Source: Utricularia gibba
Lineage: Eukaryota > Streptophyta > Magnoliopsida > Lamiales > Lentibulariaceae
Direction: 5' to 3'
NCBI GenBank assembly: GCA_002189035.1
Contig: NEEC01000004.1
Location: forward strand, 1,860,001 to 1,924,000
DNA: 64,000 nt
Under the pieces are notes generated by a model. It worked only from the letters and a program-made list of their open reading frames with translations, did not search any database and was not told the origin of the DNA. Shown piece after piece: positions 37,851 to 48,913 of this stretch; within the stretch, counting starts at the first letter, position 1, and every line of letters begins with the position of its first letter. Position numbers and translations under genes: made by a program.

Positions 37851-39385
37851 ATGGAGAAAGAGCCGCTTCTTGCTTCGAGACGGTTGCAGCCGTCGCCGGT
37901 AGGATCATCGCTTTGCACGTTTCCGGAGGACACTGAAGTCACCATTCACCCGCATCCCGTTTCGTCTTCCTTCCGAGAATTCAAGGATAGGTTGATTTTC
38001 GGGCCATTGGCATCTGCCCCCTGTTCGGCGGCTCATGCGGAAAGACTGAGGCATGAGAAACAGATTGTGAAATTGGACTCAGAAAGTCAGCAATCCAGGC
38101 TAATTGATCCGAATTATGCCCCACCTAAGAGCAGTCTTCACCGCTCGAACACTGCCCCTGCAATCGCAACTATTGATGACGTTCAGCAATCTAAAGATAC
38201 CACCAAACCACCTCCGTTTGTTAGCCCTTCGATTGTAAGGCAAGGTGTTCTTTTGTTGATCCTATATTTGAGCCTTGGGGTGGTAATTTACTGGTTGAAC
38301 AGGCACAAATTCAAAGCATCTGAGACTCACCCTGTTGTTGATGCCTTGTACTTTTGTATTGTCACCATGTGTACTATTGGCTATGGGGATATAACTCCGG
38401 ATAGTGCTGCTACAAAGTTGTTTTCTATCGCCTTCGTTCTGTTGGGGTTTGGTTTTATTGATATTTTGTTGACTGGGATGGTGAGCTATGTCCTTGATTT
38501 GCAAGAGAATTACCTTTTGAGGACCATCAAGACCGGGAATTCTCATGATCCAATGTCTTATCTGGTTGATGTGAAGAAGGGAAGGTTAAGAATCAGAATG
38601 AAGGTGGCGTTGGCACTAGGAGTCGTCATTCTTTGCATTGGCATTGGAGTAGGAGTCATGCATTTCGTTGAGAAATTAGATTGGCTGGATTCTTTTTATT
38701 TATCAGTTATGTCTGTCACAACAGTTGGCTATGGTGACAGAGCTTTTACCTCCTTATCTGGTCGAATTTTTGCATCCATTTGGTTGCTCGTGTCCACACT
38801 TGCTGTCGCAAGAGCCTTCCTCTACTTAACCGAGGCAAGGGTTGACAAAAGACATCGGAAAATGGATAAATGGATCCTTGACCAAAAACTAACAGTAGCT
38901 CAATTTCTCGCTGCAGATGTCGATAGCAATGGGTTCATCAGGTGATTCTGACCTTCTTACAGTCACTTAATGTTCTATGACATACTTCCCAACATAGATT
39001 CTTATCCAGGTTGGTTCTTACAGTCACATGTGAAGTTGCATAAAGATAACAACTTGGATTAACAGAGTGATCATTTTACACATCCACCTGCCTGCTGTCA
39101 TAACATTTATCTTGCTTGCTGAATTGTGGTGCACTTTGCCCTGAACTGCCGCTGTTTGGCATGCTGTCTCTGTTCAGTAAATCGGAATTCGCGGTATACA
39201 AGCTGAAGGAGATGGGTAAGATAACAGAGAAAGACATCTCGGAGATCTGTAAACAGTTCCATCGGCTGGACAAAGGGAACTGTGGGAAGATCACTCTTGG
39301 CGATCTCATGGATAACAATGACAATTCTAACCTCCCAAGGCAGGTCTCATCAGGCCCTCTCCGGATACCATCCCATCCTCAATAA
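37851..39385 (+). CDS. two-pore-domain potassium channel, TPK/KCO family
   Basis: Two exons, 37851-38941 and 39178-39385, join in phase to give 432 residues. TPKs are K+-selective channels, mostly of the vacuolar membrane, gated by Ca2+ and 14-3-3 proteins. Visible in order: a 14-3-3 binding motif RSNTAP (98-103), membrane segment LLLILYLSLGVVIYWL, first selectivity filter TIGYGD (175-180), second segment, third segment LALGVVILCIGIGVGVMHF, second filter TVGYGD, and fourth segment. The C-terminus has a canonical EF-hand, DVDSNGFISKSE, spanning the intron junction, and a second loop beginning DKGNCGKITLGD. All key residues are intact. Whether it is nearer TPK1 or the TPK2/3/5 group cannot be settled by eye. 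Confidence 0.93.
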
Positions 39386-41115
39386 GCAGATGGTATGGAT
39401 CATCGGCAGTGAACAGTGAATGTGCTTTTATCATCCCATGCCACCTAAACAAGCAATACAAAATTGCATCCGCATTTCTTGTCGAAAGGCGCTTCTGAGA
39501 ATGTTTTTTTTGTCAAATAAATGTGTTAATTTAAGTGAGTCATTTTTCAAATCTTTTCCACCTCGCTGCATTACATGGGTGCTCTGCTCTTGGGATTGCA
39601 CGATGCGCTGGTGATGCCACGAGATCGAGATTGAAGTGGAGGGGTGAAGATGAGATATGTTAACTGAATCATGGATGAAAATAACCAGTGATGGCGAACA
39701 TGTTCTAGGCGCAAAAGGGGTGACTTGTTGAATAGAACATGTACAGAGTCGGATGCAACGGACGACGAGTTGTTGACTCGAGCGTACTGTTGATTATAAG
39801 AACGACCCTGCTTGGAGATGCGGAGGTGGAAAGTGTGCTCGTACTCGCTCGGTTCAACTGGTTGAAGATATCCATCTCTGGAGAGTACACCCCATCATCG
39901 AATCTCGATCACTCCGAAGCTGGAGACGATGTGCCACCAGAGGGATCTCCGAGGATCCGAAGCACGAGAGGAGCTCAAACAATCTGCAGCTGGAGATAAT
40001 GGGGCTGGGGAGGAGCTCTCTGTTCATAGGGAGGAGAAGGAGCGTGTGAAACAGAAGTGTGCTGTGATTACTGTTGAAGAAGTAAAGGAAAGTGATCCAA
40101 AGAATACCGAAGATGCAGGGCGGAGTTAGACTGAGGCTTTGCTGGATCAAAATGAAGTTGCACTTCTCACAGCTGATATGCCAAAGGTGCATGCATCCTC
40201 TTCAAAGACAGATTTGTGAGCTGAAGCTCCAAGGTAAAAGCATGATGACCATCTGATCCCCAAAACCTGAAATTTCGCAACCACGAGATTAATAAGTTCG
40301 ATTCTGTACCCACAATATAGCATAGCAATGATGATAACCGATATCCACCATGAAAAAAGAAGGCAGTGGCACAGAGGAAGCATGTTCCTGGCCCGTTGCA
40401 TAGAATATGCAGTTCCGAATAACGAGGCAGGAGAGCAATGCAAAGGGATAGAGAGATAGAGAGACAGAGTAACAGGAGAAGAAGAAGAAGATGATGTCGA
40501 CGGCAATACCACTTGAGGTCTGGTGTTGACCATAAGCCAGAGAGGATGAGTTAGAGCAAGCAATGTTGCGCCCACACAAGTTACGTATCATTGCCCAAAT
40601 TTTCGACTTCCATGTATCTGCAAAAAGTGGCAATCTTCAGCTTCCTAACACAAACAAGATCTTGTCCCCAATGATAGCAAGATTCCCATCAGCTCATCTC
40701 TCCACTCAACGAATGTTCGACACCGGAAGTATACCAGATATCAAAAGAAATCCATTTTCTCAAGCTCACATCCAAACCCCTGACGGTTCCAAGAAATGCA
40801 AGAAACATAAATCCTAAGATGCCCAACATTTAATCAGCGGCAGAAGCAACATAATGTATTGGTTAAAACCCGGCCATCCGCATAACAGCCAGCAGATCCA
40901 GCATTTCAGCACCACAGCATATCAAGACTACTCAGATCAACAATGACATCAGACACAGACTCATCGTTCTAAAATTAAAGCACTATATAAACAGGTTACA
41001 GCATCCGAATAAGGATTTACACGTGGAATCAAAGAACCAGTAGAACCAATGACAATCAGGATGCTAGAAGGCCCTGAGGTCGAGTGCCCACGGATTTTCT
41101 ACTCCGACACACGAA
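39386..41115. other. unresolved region with coding-like scraps, left flank of copia element
   Basis: 39386-39640 is probably the channel gene 3' region. From 39640 to 41115 base composition is like that of transcribed DNA. On the plus strand one frame from about 39929 reads EELKQSAAGDNGAGEE, HREEKERVKQK, then a TAG at 40127 and more of the same style (TEALLDQNEVALLTADM). On the minus strand a hydrophobic frame lies at 40575-40147. I cannot assign either to a family. The retroelement to the right inserted into this region; removing it joins 41120 to 46158. Confidence 0.35.
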
Positions 41116-41120
41116 ACACG

Positions 41121-41376
41121 TGAACAAGATTTCGATTCCATGACTGAGGAATCGAAGTGGGAGAGCAGATATCTTAAGCGGAAGAATGCTTAGTTTTTCT
41201 TATTGAAACTAAAAGTATGTACAGGGTTTTACACTGAAAGTATAGGCACGCGATCTTTACTCGTAAAACCGTCGAAACAAACTGCGTGTCAGAGCACGCC
41301 TGCTCCTGCATCCGCGAGAGTACGCATCAGGTCGTTCCAAGTCGTCCTGCAGGGGCATTTCCAGCATATTTCTTCA
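41121..41376 (-). repeat. copia 3' LTR
   Basis: Left LTR, 256 bp, with TGAA...TTCA inverted ends, matching 45897-46152 over its full length with about 11 substitutions and no indel. The polypurine tract on the minus strand lies directly to its right. Confidence 0.95.
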
Positions 41377-42720
41377 CCCCTCCTCAAGCTGCTGAGGCAA
41401 GAGCCGTAAGCCAAGCTTGGAAACGATGGTATGAAAGGGCAAAGAGTCAAGCGCCTTGGTGAAGGCGTCATCAAGCTGTTCCCTGGAAGGCACAAACAAC
41501 GGTGAGAGAAAGCCAGGCTTGTATTGGTCCCGTACTACATGACAGTCAACGTCAATGTGCTTAGTGCGTTTGTGGAACACCGGATTCGTTGTGATATGGA
41601 TTGCTGACTGGCTATCGCACCACAAAGGTATCAATGTAACATAGGAAATCCACAAGAGTTCAACGGTGGTGGCTGCCATGCTCCTATACTCAGCTTCAGC
41701 AGAGGAGCGGGACACAGTGTGCTGCTTTTTCGTTTTCCAAGATAGCAAACACCCTCCTAAAAAGACACAATACCCAGTAACCGATCGCCGGGTCAAGTGA
41801 CATGCTCCTCAGTCCGCATCACAATAAGTTTCAATGGTTGAAGCCCCTGCAACTGGGTAAAATAGGGCAAATCTGGTCGTGGCCATGAGGTAACCCAGAA
41901 GACACTTTAAGGCAAGCCATTGCTCCATGCCAAGTTTATTTACATACTGTGAGAGTTGTTGTACCACAAAAGAGATATCTAGATGTGTGAAGCTAAGATA
42001 AAGTAATTTTCCGATCAAAGCCTTGTATTCATCCGGGCAATGTATAGGTGAGTCATTATCAGAGAACTTAAAACCTTGAGACATGGGGTTATCCACAACA
42101 CGTATCCCAATGAGATCCAGGCCATCTAGAATATCATGCAAATACCTATGTTGGGAGAGGAACATCCCATCCCGAGATCGAGTGAGCACGATGCCTAAAA
42201 AATAACTAGCTTCACCAAGACCTTTTATAGTGAATTTCTCGTGCAAGGCTCTCTTCAAAGCAGTAATATCGGATAAGGAGGAACCCACTATCAAAATATC
42301 ATCAACGTATACCAGTATCGTCATGAAGCCATCAGAATTCCGTCGCACAAAGAGGCAAGCATCAGAGTTAGCCTGGGTGAAATTGAGAGTGCCCAGGAAC
42401 GTAGTGATTTCAACATTCCACTGACGTGATGCCTGCTTAAGCCCATATAAGGATTTTTTCAGGAGGCAAGCATCCCCTGGGTCGCAAGAAAGACCATCAG
42501 GGGGTGTCATATAGACTTCCTCATCTAGTCTTCCATGGCGAAATGCATTATTCACATCGATTTGGTGGAGAAGCCAGCCATGCTTAGCGGTTAGGGCCAG
42601 TAAGATTCGAATGGTTGTTGCCTTGGCTACGTGTGTGAAACTGTCATGGAAGTCCACACCTTCGACCTGTGTATACCCCTTAGCCACCAGACGAGCCTTA
42701 TATCATTCTATCTGTCCATC
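41377..42720 (-). pseudogene. copia reverse transcriptase and RNase H
   Basis: Minus-strand frames 42687-41809 and 41796-41374 carry the Ty1/copia reverse transcriptase (VAKGYTQVEGVDF, HQIDVNNAF, SLYGLKQASRQW, ILVYVDDILI) and RNase H ([50 protein letters not shown]). The catalytic YVDD and the RNase H acidic residues are present. A TGA separates the two blocks where relatives have a tryptophan (DADW), and another TGA lies near 42702 just upstream of the KARLVAKGY motif. It therefore cannot be translated as one polyprotein. Confidence 0.92.
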
Positions 42721-43077
42721 CGGTAGGCATTTGATCTTATATACCTACTTGCACCCAATGGCACGCTTGTCTGCAGGAAGGGGAACAATATCCCAAGTGT
42801 GGTTCTGGTCTAGTGCTCGTAGTTCCTGCTGCATAGCATCGCACCAGCAGGGATGGCGACAAACCTCTTGGTAACTTTGTGGCTCTATCAGCATAGGAGG
42901 TTTACTGGGTTGAGAGACATCCACCTGATAAGTATAATAATCTTTCATCTTGGTGGGTGGAAGACGGAGGCGGTCACTGCGGCGCAAATTAGTAGTCTCA
43001 AAGGGCTGAATGCTGCTATCCACCGGTGGAGCGATGTCTCCCATGGGGTCTACAATGACAGCTGGATGCCCCAATAC

Positions 43078-44620
43078 TTAAGACCTTACATCGTGGACAT
43101 CCATGATAGGATGCTCTAAAAAGTTGGGCCTATCACTGTCACAATCCATAACATCAGACTGCGACACCTCAACAGGCACACTAGAGGTGACTCCAGATCC
43201 CCTAGTATCAAGTTCATCCTCATCATTAATGACGTCTGCTTCTAGTAAAATTAGTGGCAACAGGACGTCCAGAGAGTCCAGATCAACGGAGCCTTTGAGA
43301 GGGTATACATGTTCAAAGAACTTGGCGTCCCGTGAGATAAAGATTTCCTTAGTGTACAAGTCATATAACTTGTACCCTTTGTGATCCATAGGGTACCCTA
43401 GTAACATACACTTGCATGCTCGGGCTGCTAGTTTATCATTTTCAGCATCAAGGTTGGCTGCGTACGCTAAGGAACCAAAGATACGCATGTGATCATATTC
43501 TGGCAGTTTGTTCATCAGAACTTCAAACGGAGTCTGCCAATTCAGCACCGAAGATGGAAGCCTGTTTATGATATAAGTGGCGGTAAGAACCGCTTCACCC
43601 CAAAAGATGTTAGGGAGTCTAGCTTGGAACATAAGGGCCTGTGTGACTTCTAGTATATGCTTGTGCTTCCACTCTACTCGTGCATTCTGTTGGGGGCGTC
43701 TTGTGCACGAAAATTGGTGGTGTATGCCTTTTTTAGCACACAGGTCACGAAACTAGTGGCTCAAAAATTCGCCCCTTTATCTGACCGGATTTGTTTAGTG
43801 GTGTACCCAAACTTATTTTCAGCATACTGGAGGAAAGCTTCCAAATAAGCATCGACTCCTGACTTACCTTTGAGCAAGAAGGTCCATGTGGCTCTACAGA
43901 AGTTATCCACAATCGTAAGAAAATATCGAGTGTCGTTGATCGTTGCACATTTATAGGGATCCCATAGAGCACAGTGCAAGAGATAAAGGGAATATGGTGC
44001 CCGTGAGGTACTTGTCAGTAGTGGAATCATATGGAATTTGGTGAAATGGAAAATATCGCAAGGAGTTCCATTTAGACCGCAAGCAAAGTTCATATGTTTG
44101 GACTTGGAATCTAACAAGTGCCCCAATCGACAATGCCAAAGCAGTGAATCGTTCATGTTATGAGAATCAGCATTCACCAAACTGCTTTGTAGCGTACTTG
44201 AGTGGGCTTGTAAAGTTGCAAAGCTGCTAACCAGGTTTGGGAAGAAAGAGCGCCTATCAATCACGTAAAGGCCATCCCGGACTCGTCCAACCGCCAATGT
44301 CTTATGTGTGTCCCGGTGCTGCAATAGACAATGTTGGCTAGAGAAAACAACATTGATACCAACGTCATCAGCTAATCTTTTGACAGAAATCAGATTATAC
44401 TTGAATTATGGTACTAACAGAGTGTTTTTAAGCTGCAAAGTATCAGTCAAAATAATGCTTCCAACCCCCTGGACAGGGACAGCACACCCATTTGGCAAGT
44501 TAACTTGCATCTGTGCCACTGTTTAAGCGAACTAAACCACGATTTTGAATATCCAATGTGCGTCATCGCCCCTGAGTCTATAATCCACTCTCAGGAGTGA
44601 CATGTAATATCATTGCGGGT
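43078..44620 (-). pseudogene. copia protease and integrase
   Basis: On the minus strand a protease core (WIIDSGAMTHI) lies near 44580-44550 directly after a TGA. The pre-integrase zinc motif LLWHCRLGHL is near 44120, the integrase core (FLTIVDNFCRATWTFLLKGK, QIRSDKGANF) near 43940-43760, and the integrase C-terminal region with IFGSLAYA and KCMLLGYP at 43632-43078. The frame is broken at least between 43760 and 43632 and before the integrase core. Order and motifs are those of Ty1/copia. Confidence 0.9.
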
Positions 44621-45836
44621 ATCACTCGATAAACAAAAATCCGCAAGCGCCATACCTGAGAAGGAAAAATTAGCCACTTGCTGTCCGGACGTTGGGTTTT
44701 GCTGCTGCTGACTACCTCCTGGGAAAAGCTTTCCTAGCTCTCGTTGAATTAATTGCAGGGAGTCAAAATATGCCCCAGAGGTGTTGGCTGTTACGGATGA
44801 AGATAGATTTTCATCTAGTGGTGTTTTCACGCAATGAGCTGCTGGCTTATAGGACTCATAGTTCATGCCTTGCTTGGGAACAGAATTCCAAGAGTTCTGT
44901 GTGGCATCCTTTTGGGACTGTTGACCAGGTCTCCCTCCTTTCATTCGCCACCATGGTGGTGGTTCTCTGATGGTGAAGCAGGTATCCTGCATGTGATCGG
45001 ATTTCTTGCAAATCACACAGTAACGATTATCCCTTTCCTACCCTGGCTTGAGGTTCACGTTGCTGTATGGCTGCGATGTTGAGTTACTGAACATAGCAGA
45101 GTTAGAGTGAATGTTCACACCTTTTGACCACTACTTAGCCATCTGCTGTTCAACATTTAGTAGTGCTGCATAAGCCTTCGAGACCGACATAGAATCATCC
45201 ATAGCAAGTAGTTGATTACACGTCGCCTCATATTGGTCATTAAGGCCAAACAGAAACTGGCTAAGCTTTGTTGCTGCGAAGAGTTTATCAATGCACACTA
45301 GCATATGACATTGTGTGCAACGAACATCCGGGAGAAGCACGTCCAAATCCTTCCACACGCCACTCAATTTAGTGTAGTAATGGGCAATGCTCATATTCCC
45401 CTGTCTTAAGTTGTACAGGTCAGATTGCACCTTGGTAGAGCATTATGTTGTTCAGTTGGTCATAGTGCGCTTCAAGAGTTCGCCATAGTTCGTGAGAGCT
45501 CGCACATCCAGTGAAACTTGTCACAAGGTCCTTAGAAATAGAATTTAGTAGCTAGGACATTACCATGAAGTCATTTCGCAACCACAGGTTGTATGAAGGA
45601 TCATTGGGAGGAGGTTTGGGGATATCTCCATAGATCATTCCTAGTTTGTTCTTGGCACCTAAAGCCAATCGTATGCCACGACACCAATCAAAGTAATTCC
45701 GTGTTGTCAACAGATCACTTACTAGTGAGGCGTTCGAGTGATCTAATCCGCTCAAATGCAAGGGATCGGCTCTGTCCATTTTAGGGCCTGTAGGGAGAGG
45801 TCTGAATAGCGACGTATTGCCATGATCCTGTGCCAT
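44591..45836 (-). pseudogene. copia gag
   Basis: The gag frame opens at 45836 (MAQDHGNTSLFRPLPTGPKM) 60 bp inside the right LTR, continues with a YFDWCRGIRLALGAKNK block, then after a frame break with QSDLYNLRQGNMSIAHYYTK and FLFGLNDQYEA. A CCHC-type zinc knuckle, CVICKKSDHMQDTC, lies near 45020-44980. At least two frame breaks occur (near 45540 and 45110). The structure is typical of copia gag. Confidence 0.88.
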
Positions 45837-45896
45837 CGGAAGCTGCTCGTGATGAATCGGTATGAATAGCGGTTATGATCAACACTCACCACACCA

Positions 45897-46152
45897 TGAA
45901 CAAGATTTCGATCCCATGACTGAGGAATCGAAATGGGAGAGCAGATATCTTAAGCGGAAGAATGCTTAGTTTTTCTTATTGAAACTAAAAGTATGTACAG
46001 GGTTTTATACTGAAAGTATAGGCACGCGATTTGTACTGGTAAAACCGTCAAGACAAACTGCGTGTTAGAGCACGCCTGCTCCTGCATCCGCAAGAGTACG
46101 CATCAGGTCGTTCCAAGTCGTCCTGCGGGGGCATTTCCAGCATATTTCTTCA
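45897..46152 (-). repeat. copia 5' LTR
   Basis: Right LTR, 256 bp, TGAA...TTCA, nearly identical to 41121-41376 and followed by the target duplication ACACG. The base next to it inside the element reads TGGTGTGGTGAG on the minus strand. That starts with the expected TGG but does not match the usual initiator-Met primer site, so the primer tRNA is unknown. Confidence 0.95.
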
Positions 46153-46157
46153 ACACG

Positions 46158-46617
46158 AACCACAACCGAAGTCACCGCTCAGATTATAAGCAAAAGCAGA
46201 ACAACAAAATCAATCGATTTCTGAAACATTAATAGAGACTAGAAACAACAGAGATGCACCCCGATTAGAAGCACGTACAGACGGCCCCCGCGACCCACAG
46301 CGCAGTTGTTACCGGCGACAAAAAAAGAAGAAGTGAGCCAGTAGATTTACCTTCCCGGCGGAAGATATTTTCTTTTCTTTTTCTTTTTTTTTTATTTTCT
46401 TGAAAAAACGGCCCTCCCTCTAACTCAATCCTTATTTGTGATTGTGGGATAATAATATTACAGTGAAAAGGTGGTAAAATATATCAAATTTTTTTTAATT
46501 GAATAATATATCGATAGATTATTTCTATTTGCGTTTCAAGACAATAAATAATAATAATTCACATTAATATAAACTTGGCAGTACAGGCACAAAAGCTAAG
46601 GCATCCACGGTGACTTT
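46158..46617. other. LHCB1 3' flank; possible interrupted leader of another transcript
   Basis: The part next to the copia element (46158-46380) is GC-richer than the rest. On the minus strand it contains a purine/CT-rich stretch ending GGGAAG|GTAAAT, which looks like a leader exon with a splice donor. 46380-46560 is AT-rich. The last 60 bases precede the LHCB1 stop and form its 3' region. Confidence 0.35.
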
Positions 46618-47415
46618 TCACTTTCCGGGAACAAAGTTAGTCGCATAAGCCCAGGCATTGTTGTTAACGGGGTCAGCAAGATGATCGGAGAGATTCTCCA
46701 ACGGCCCCTTTCCGGTGACAATCGCCTGTACGAAGAACCCGAACACGGAAAACATAGCCAGTCTCCCGTTCTTGATCTCCTTCACCTTCAACTCGGCAAA
46801 CGCCTCCGGGTCATCGGCAAGACCCAACGGGTCGAAGCTCCCGCCAGGGTAAAGCGGATCGGTGACCTCCCCGAGCGGCCCTCCAGCCACACGGTAGCCC
46901 TCAATCGCGCCCATAAGAATGACCTGTGTAGCCCAGATGGCCAAAATGCTCTGTGCGTGAATCAAGCTTGGGTTACCCAAGTAATCGAGACCGCCTTCGC
47001 TGAAGATCTGAGATCCGGCCTTGAACCACACGGCTTCGCCGAATTTAACGCCGTTTTTGGCAAGAAGTTCTGGGAACACGATCCCGAGGGCACCGAGCAT
47101 GGCCCATCTGGCGTGGATCACTTCTAATTCACGGTTTTTGGCGAAGGTCTCGGGGTCGGCGGAGAGGCCGGCGGTGTCCCAGCCGTAATCGCCAGGGAAT
47201 TCGCCGGTGAGGTAGCTTGGGGCCTCCCCGGAGAAGGGACCCAAGTATTTAACGCGGTCGGGGCCGTACCAGGGGCTACCGGAGGAAACGGATTTGGAGG
47301 TGGCTTTCCTCATGGAGATTCTTCCTTTTCCGATGATCTCCGGGGAGATCTGCTTCAATGTCTTGCCGGCGAAGGAGGGGGAGGAGAGAGCGGCCATTGT
47401 TGAAGTCGCAGCCAT
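46618..47415 (-). CDS. LHCB1: light-harvesting chlorophyll a/b-binding protein of LHCII, type 1
   Basis: Intronless frame of 265 residues on the minus strand starting at [10 protein letters not shown]. It binds chlorophylls a and b and xanthophylls in the thylakoid LHCII trimer. The first 35 or so residues form the transit peptide. The mature protein begins around [11 protein letters not shown], followed by the trimer motif [26 protein letters not shown], helix B with [25 protein letters not shown]-like helix C and helix [20 protein letters not shown], ending ATNFVPGK. The [18 protein letters not shown]-terminus distinguishes type 1 from LHCB2. The frame is open upstream to 47481, but family length and alignment favour 47415. 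Nothing is missing. Confidence 0.96.
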   Translation of the reverse strand: MAATSTMAALSSPSFAGKTLKQISPEIIGKGRISMRKATSKSVSSGSPWYGPDRVKYLGPFSGEAPSYLTGEFPGDYGWDTAGLSADPETFAKNRELEVIHARWAMLGALGIVFPELLAKNGVKFGEAVWFKAGSQIFSEGGLDYLGNPSLIHAQSILAIWATQVILMGAIEGYRVAGGPLGEVTDPLYPGGSFDPLGLADDPEAFAELKVKEIKNGRLAMFSVFGFFVQAIVTGKGPLENLSDHLADPVNNNAWAYATNFVPGK

Positions 47416-47439
47416 TGGATACAGCGGAGTTTCGAACTG

Positions 47440-47640
47440 AAGAGAGGCGTTTGTGTTTCGATTTGCCGGTGAGATTTGCATGGAAAGTGATGATCATTTA
47501 TGGAGACGCAAGAGGAGCGGATGCCTTATCCGGTGACATCTTTTCCTCCAATTTCATTGGCTCCCGAGATCCGCTGCTGTCCAAATGGCGATATCTCTCT
47601 CTATCCCTCCGCGATTTTCATGGAATTAATTTTTATTTTA
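47440..47640 (-). promoter_or_regulatory. LHCB1 promoter with CCAAT and I-box (GATAAG)
   Basis: On the minus strand, upstream of the LHCB1 start, CCAAT is at 47560-47556 and GGATAAGG is at about 47531-47524. This CCAAT plus GATA/I-box pairing is a well-known arrangement in light-regulated LHCB promoters. A clear TATA box is not visible; ATAAATG near 47500 is a weak candidate. Light regulation is inferred from these elements. Confidence 0.55.
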
Positions 47641-48031
47641 TTTTGGCGACGTGTCCCGCTTCCTACCACAGTGCAACAAAAATCATGGAATTATCATCCT
47701 TAACACACATTAAATTAAAAAAATAATATTAGATATCATTTTTATCATATATATTTATATTATGAAATAAGCAATTTTATGAATAATGTTTACTGACATC
47801 AATGGCTAGATTTATTTTAAATAGTTATATCAAGCTTAGTTATTTATCATATGCTAAAATTTATAATTAAAATACATTCCGCCTCTCCTCAGCCGGCTCA
47901 ATCTGAAATATCGACCGAGGCATCCCCACTCTCATCGCTTCTGGTTCCCTGAAAACATAAGTGTTCTTGGGTAAAAATGCAAGAAAAAATAGATAAGATT
48001 ATAACATGATCGATCATCAAATGACATCATA
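47641..48031. other. AT-rich spacer, nothing firmly recognised
   Basis: AT-rich from 47690 to 47875. A less AT-rich block at 47880-47960 has a short minus-strand frame after a CTTATGTTTTCAG acceptor-like sequence but matches no family I know. The stretch 47960-48031 continues as intron-like sequence from the cyclase fragment to its right. Confidence 0.35.
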
Positions 48032-48117
48032 AATGCCGACAAACAGGATGAAATTACCGAAGGTACGTTTTTCCCCAGTCAGGAGTCCCAGTAGCTCCAC
48101 CGCGGTGGAGGATTTAC
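48032..48117 (-). pseudogene. oxidosqualene cyclase gene fragment (exon 4 end plus intron start)
   Basis: On the minus strand this aligns at roughly 80 percent to the end of exon 4 of the cyclase at 54540-54660, including the splice site and about 25 bases of intron. The encoded trace GGA(T)TG..WGKTYL corresponds to [15 protein letters not shown] there. Because intron sequence is shared, it derives from genomic duplication of a related gene rather than from a cDNA. It is in opposite orientation to the main gene 5.5 kb away and is bounded on the right by a MITE-like element. Confidence 0.75.
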
Positions 48118-48120
48118 AAC

Positions 48121-48493
48121 AGTGTTTTAAAATCATGGGTTTTATCCATGGTTCAACTCGGTTAGGTCCAAACCCATACTTTTATGGGTTGGATCTAATT
48201 CAATTCTTTTACTTTTATTTTATTTTTTAAAATTTTTTTTATATATTATTTGAATAAGATAATGAACCATTAAAATGATTTAATGTAATATTATCAATTT
48301 GTTTATGTATATATATTTAATTTTCTATATTTTTAGTATTTTGATAATTAAAGTATGCTTGTATAATTATAATTTAATATTTTAATAAATATAATTAAAA
48401 TTTATCAAACTCGGTTCAACCCATATTAAAAATGGATTCAATTCAAAACCATAACAAAACGGTTCAATGGGTTTAACCCGTTTTTAAAACACT
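48121..48493. mobile_element. MITE-like element with 12-bp terminal inverted repeats
   Basis: The ends AGTGTTTTAAAA (48121-48132) and its exact reverse complement (48482-48493) bound 373 bp of AT-rich non-coding DNA. The similarity continues imperfectly inward through GGGTT...CCAT...TTCAA words. This end sequence resembles hAT-type MITEs (CAGTGTTTTAAAA). I could not find a convincing 8-bp target duplication, which may have decayed. Confidence 0.65.
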
Positions 48494-48913
48494 AATGTAC
48501 AAAAGGTCGAGTGAACATCGAGCGCAAATCCAATGCCAAGAAAAAGGAGAGAAAGTAGCGATCTATTCACATTACTAAAAAGAACCAGAATTCCCATATG
48601 ATATATATAGTTGGGTTCATTTAATCAGATGTCAGCACGTACAACTAACGAGAAAGAACTTAATCAGCTATCAGCTAACGAGAAAGTAGCGTCCCTGTTG
48701 ATGAACCAAGCTGCGGAGTGATCACTGGCAGGACTTAATACATGCTTTTCACATTGAAATTCATGATCCAATGGATCGGATGATAGCACAAGCCCAAGTA
48801 CATAAATAGCGAGGATCACAATAGAAAAAATTAAGTACAACCGATTAATTATGATCTATAATTTCTCATATACTAGATTATTACACTTTCATTTTATGAT
48901 GTGAGATTGTGTA
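48494..48913. other. spacer, nothing firmly recognised
   Basis: About 420 bases of mixed composition between the MITE-like element and the copia RNase H remnant. It contains two occurrences of ACGAGAAAG words, but no coding or structural signal. Confidence 0.35.

Larger units (their letters stand above)
41121..46152 (-). mobile_element. Ty1/copia LTR retrotransposon, full length, inactivated
   Basis: A 5032-bp element flanked by identical 5-bp target duplications ACACG at 41116-41120 and 46153-46157. Both LTRs are 256 bp, begin TGAAC and end CTTCA. By eye they differ at about 11 positions (around 4 percent), so the insertion is neither fresh nor ancient. The coding strand is minus; gag, protease, integrase, reverse transcriptase and RNase H follow in the copia order. 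A purine run TTGAGGAGGGG abuts the left (3') LTR and serves as polypurine tract. Several in-frame stops, many of them TGA where the family has TGG or CGA, make it non-autonomous. It lies between the TPK and LHCB1 genes. Confidence 0.95.

Noticed and set aside
46681-47127. Plus-strand frame of about 150 codons
   Set aside because: Antisense shadow of the LHCB1 coding sequence, whose high GC makes complementary frames long.
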